A DNA stretch of 64,000 nt from NCBI RefSeq assembly GCF_036246005.1, contig NZ_CP109171.1, positions 5,320,001-5,384,000 of the forward strand, given 5' to 3'. Below are positions 63,590 through 64,000 of the stretch, in pieces. The DNA comes from Streptomyces sp. NBC_01723 (GTDB lineage: Bacteria; Actinomycetota; Actinomycetes; Streptomycetales; Streptomycetaceae). A program made the translations under genes and the position numbers. The first letter of the stretch is position 1. Each line of letters starts with the position of its first letter. The notes beneath the pieces were generated by a model, which did not search any database, was not told where the DNA came from, and saw only the letters and a program-made list of their open reading frames with translations.

Positions 63590-64000
63590 ATGACGACCAT
63601 CGCCAGCGGCACCGACACACTCACGCAGAACGCGCTCACCGTTCTCCAGCCCGGCTTCTCCGGCACCACCGCCCCCGACTGGCTGCTGCGCCGCCTTGGG
63701 GAGGGGCTCGCCTCCGTCGCCCTGTTCGGGCGGAACGTCGAGACGCCCGACCAGGTGGCGGCCCTGACCGCGCAGCTCCGCGCCGAACGCGAGGACGTGC
63801 TGGTCGCCATCGACGAGGAGGGCGGCGACGTCACCCGCCTCGAGGTGCGCACCGGCTCCTCCTTCCCCGGCAACCACGCCCTCGGCGCGGTGGACGACGT
63901 GGGCCTCACCCGCGAGGTCGCCGCCGAACTGGGCCGCCGGCTCGCGGACTGCGGCGTCAACTTCAACTGGGCGCCGTCCGCCGACGTGAACTCCAACCCG
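63590..64000 (+). CDS. dasD: Glycoside hydrolase family 3 enzyme (DasD-like), 3' truncated by the window
   Basis: The first 137 codons of a GH3 protein are present. SVALFGRNVETPDQV, VAIDEEGGDVTRL (substrate-binding Asp) and NFNWAPSADVNSNP match bacterial beta-N-acetylhexosaminidases (NagZ-like). It would release GlcNAc from imported chitobiose, fitting its place in the das operon. No signal peptide is seen, so it is probably cytoplasmic. The catalytic Asp/His lie beyond the window. Confidence 0.85.
   Translation, partial: MTTIASGTDTLTQNALTVLQPGFSGTTAPDWLLRRLGEGLASVALFGRNVETPDQVAALTAQLRAEREDVLVAIDEEGGDVTRLEVRTGSSFPGNHALGAVDDVGLTREVAAELGRRLADCGVNFNWAPSADVNSNP

Overview
The window is chromosomal DNA of a Streptomyces. 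G+C is very high with strong third-position GC. Two initiator tRNA genes lack an encoded CCA. Gene content and order match the S. coelicolor SCO518x-SCO5235 core region as I recall it (adnAB, uvrD2, wblC, katA/catR, hisN, sigR-rsrA, epi-isozizaene synthase/CYP170A1, nrdAB, dasR-dasABC). It is ordinary core chromosome: I see no insertion sequence, prophage, integrase or CRISPR array.

Layout. (1) 1-14.9 kb holds DNA repair and redox genes: an alkyltransferase-like protein, the AdnA/AdnB helicase-nuclease pair, an M20 peptidase, NudC, a mycoredoxin under a sigma-R promoter, UvrD2, and the antibiotic-response regulator wblC (whiB7) behind a long leader with an upstream ORF and an intrinsic terminator. 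(2) 15-31 kb: a UbiB-like kinase and a ThiF-like protein, a zinc peptidase, a TerD-AIM24 fusion with two further AIM24 proteins, a Nudix/DUF2342 pair, an epimerase, MoaE, a PDZ-S16 protease and a UPF0182 membrane protein. Much of blocks 1 and 2 is, from memory, syntenic with Mycobacterium tuberculosis Rv3193c-Rv3204. (3) 31-36 kb: two identical initiator tRNAs flanking a Sel1/TPR-repeat protein, then the divergent catR-katA pair with a CatR-type palindrome inside the katA promoter. (4) 36-44 kb: hisN, a TetR regulator, a Gdx/SugE-type exporter with a guanidine-III-like leader, aroA-rsgA, an M50-like membrane peptidase, an SRAP/YedK protein, and sigR-rsrA with the sigma-R autoregulatory promoter and two SigR starts. 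(5) 44-48.8 kb: an HD-GYP protein coupled to a degenerate HD paralogue, a TPR protein and peptide deformylase. (6) 49-51.5 kb: the coupled albaflavenone genes. (7) 51.5-56.6 kb: the class Ia ribonucleotide reductase operon nrdA-nrdB-(nrdS), with two NrdR-box-like sites and a cobalamin riboswitch. (8) 57-64 kb: an MctP-type carboxylate transporter with its DUF3311 partner, then dasR divergent from dasABC and a GH3 glycosidase cut by the window end.

Four stress or nutrient regulons meet here: sigma-R/RsrA (thiol stress), CatR (peroxide), NrdR plus vitamin B12 (dNTP supply) and DasR (aminosugars). About a dozen genes carry a -10-like hexamer ending 6-7 nt before the start codon and no clear ribosome binding site, the signature of leaderless transcripts. 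I found no convincingly undescribed multi-gene system. The most open items are the TerD/AIM24 trio, the coupled HD-GYP/degenerate-HD pair, the 16-bp inverted repeat between nrdS and a small membrane-protein gene, and the guanidine-III-like leader.
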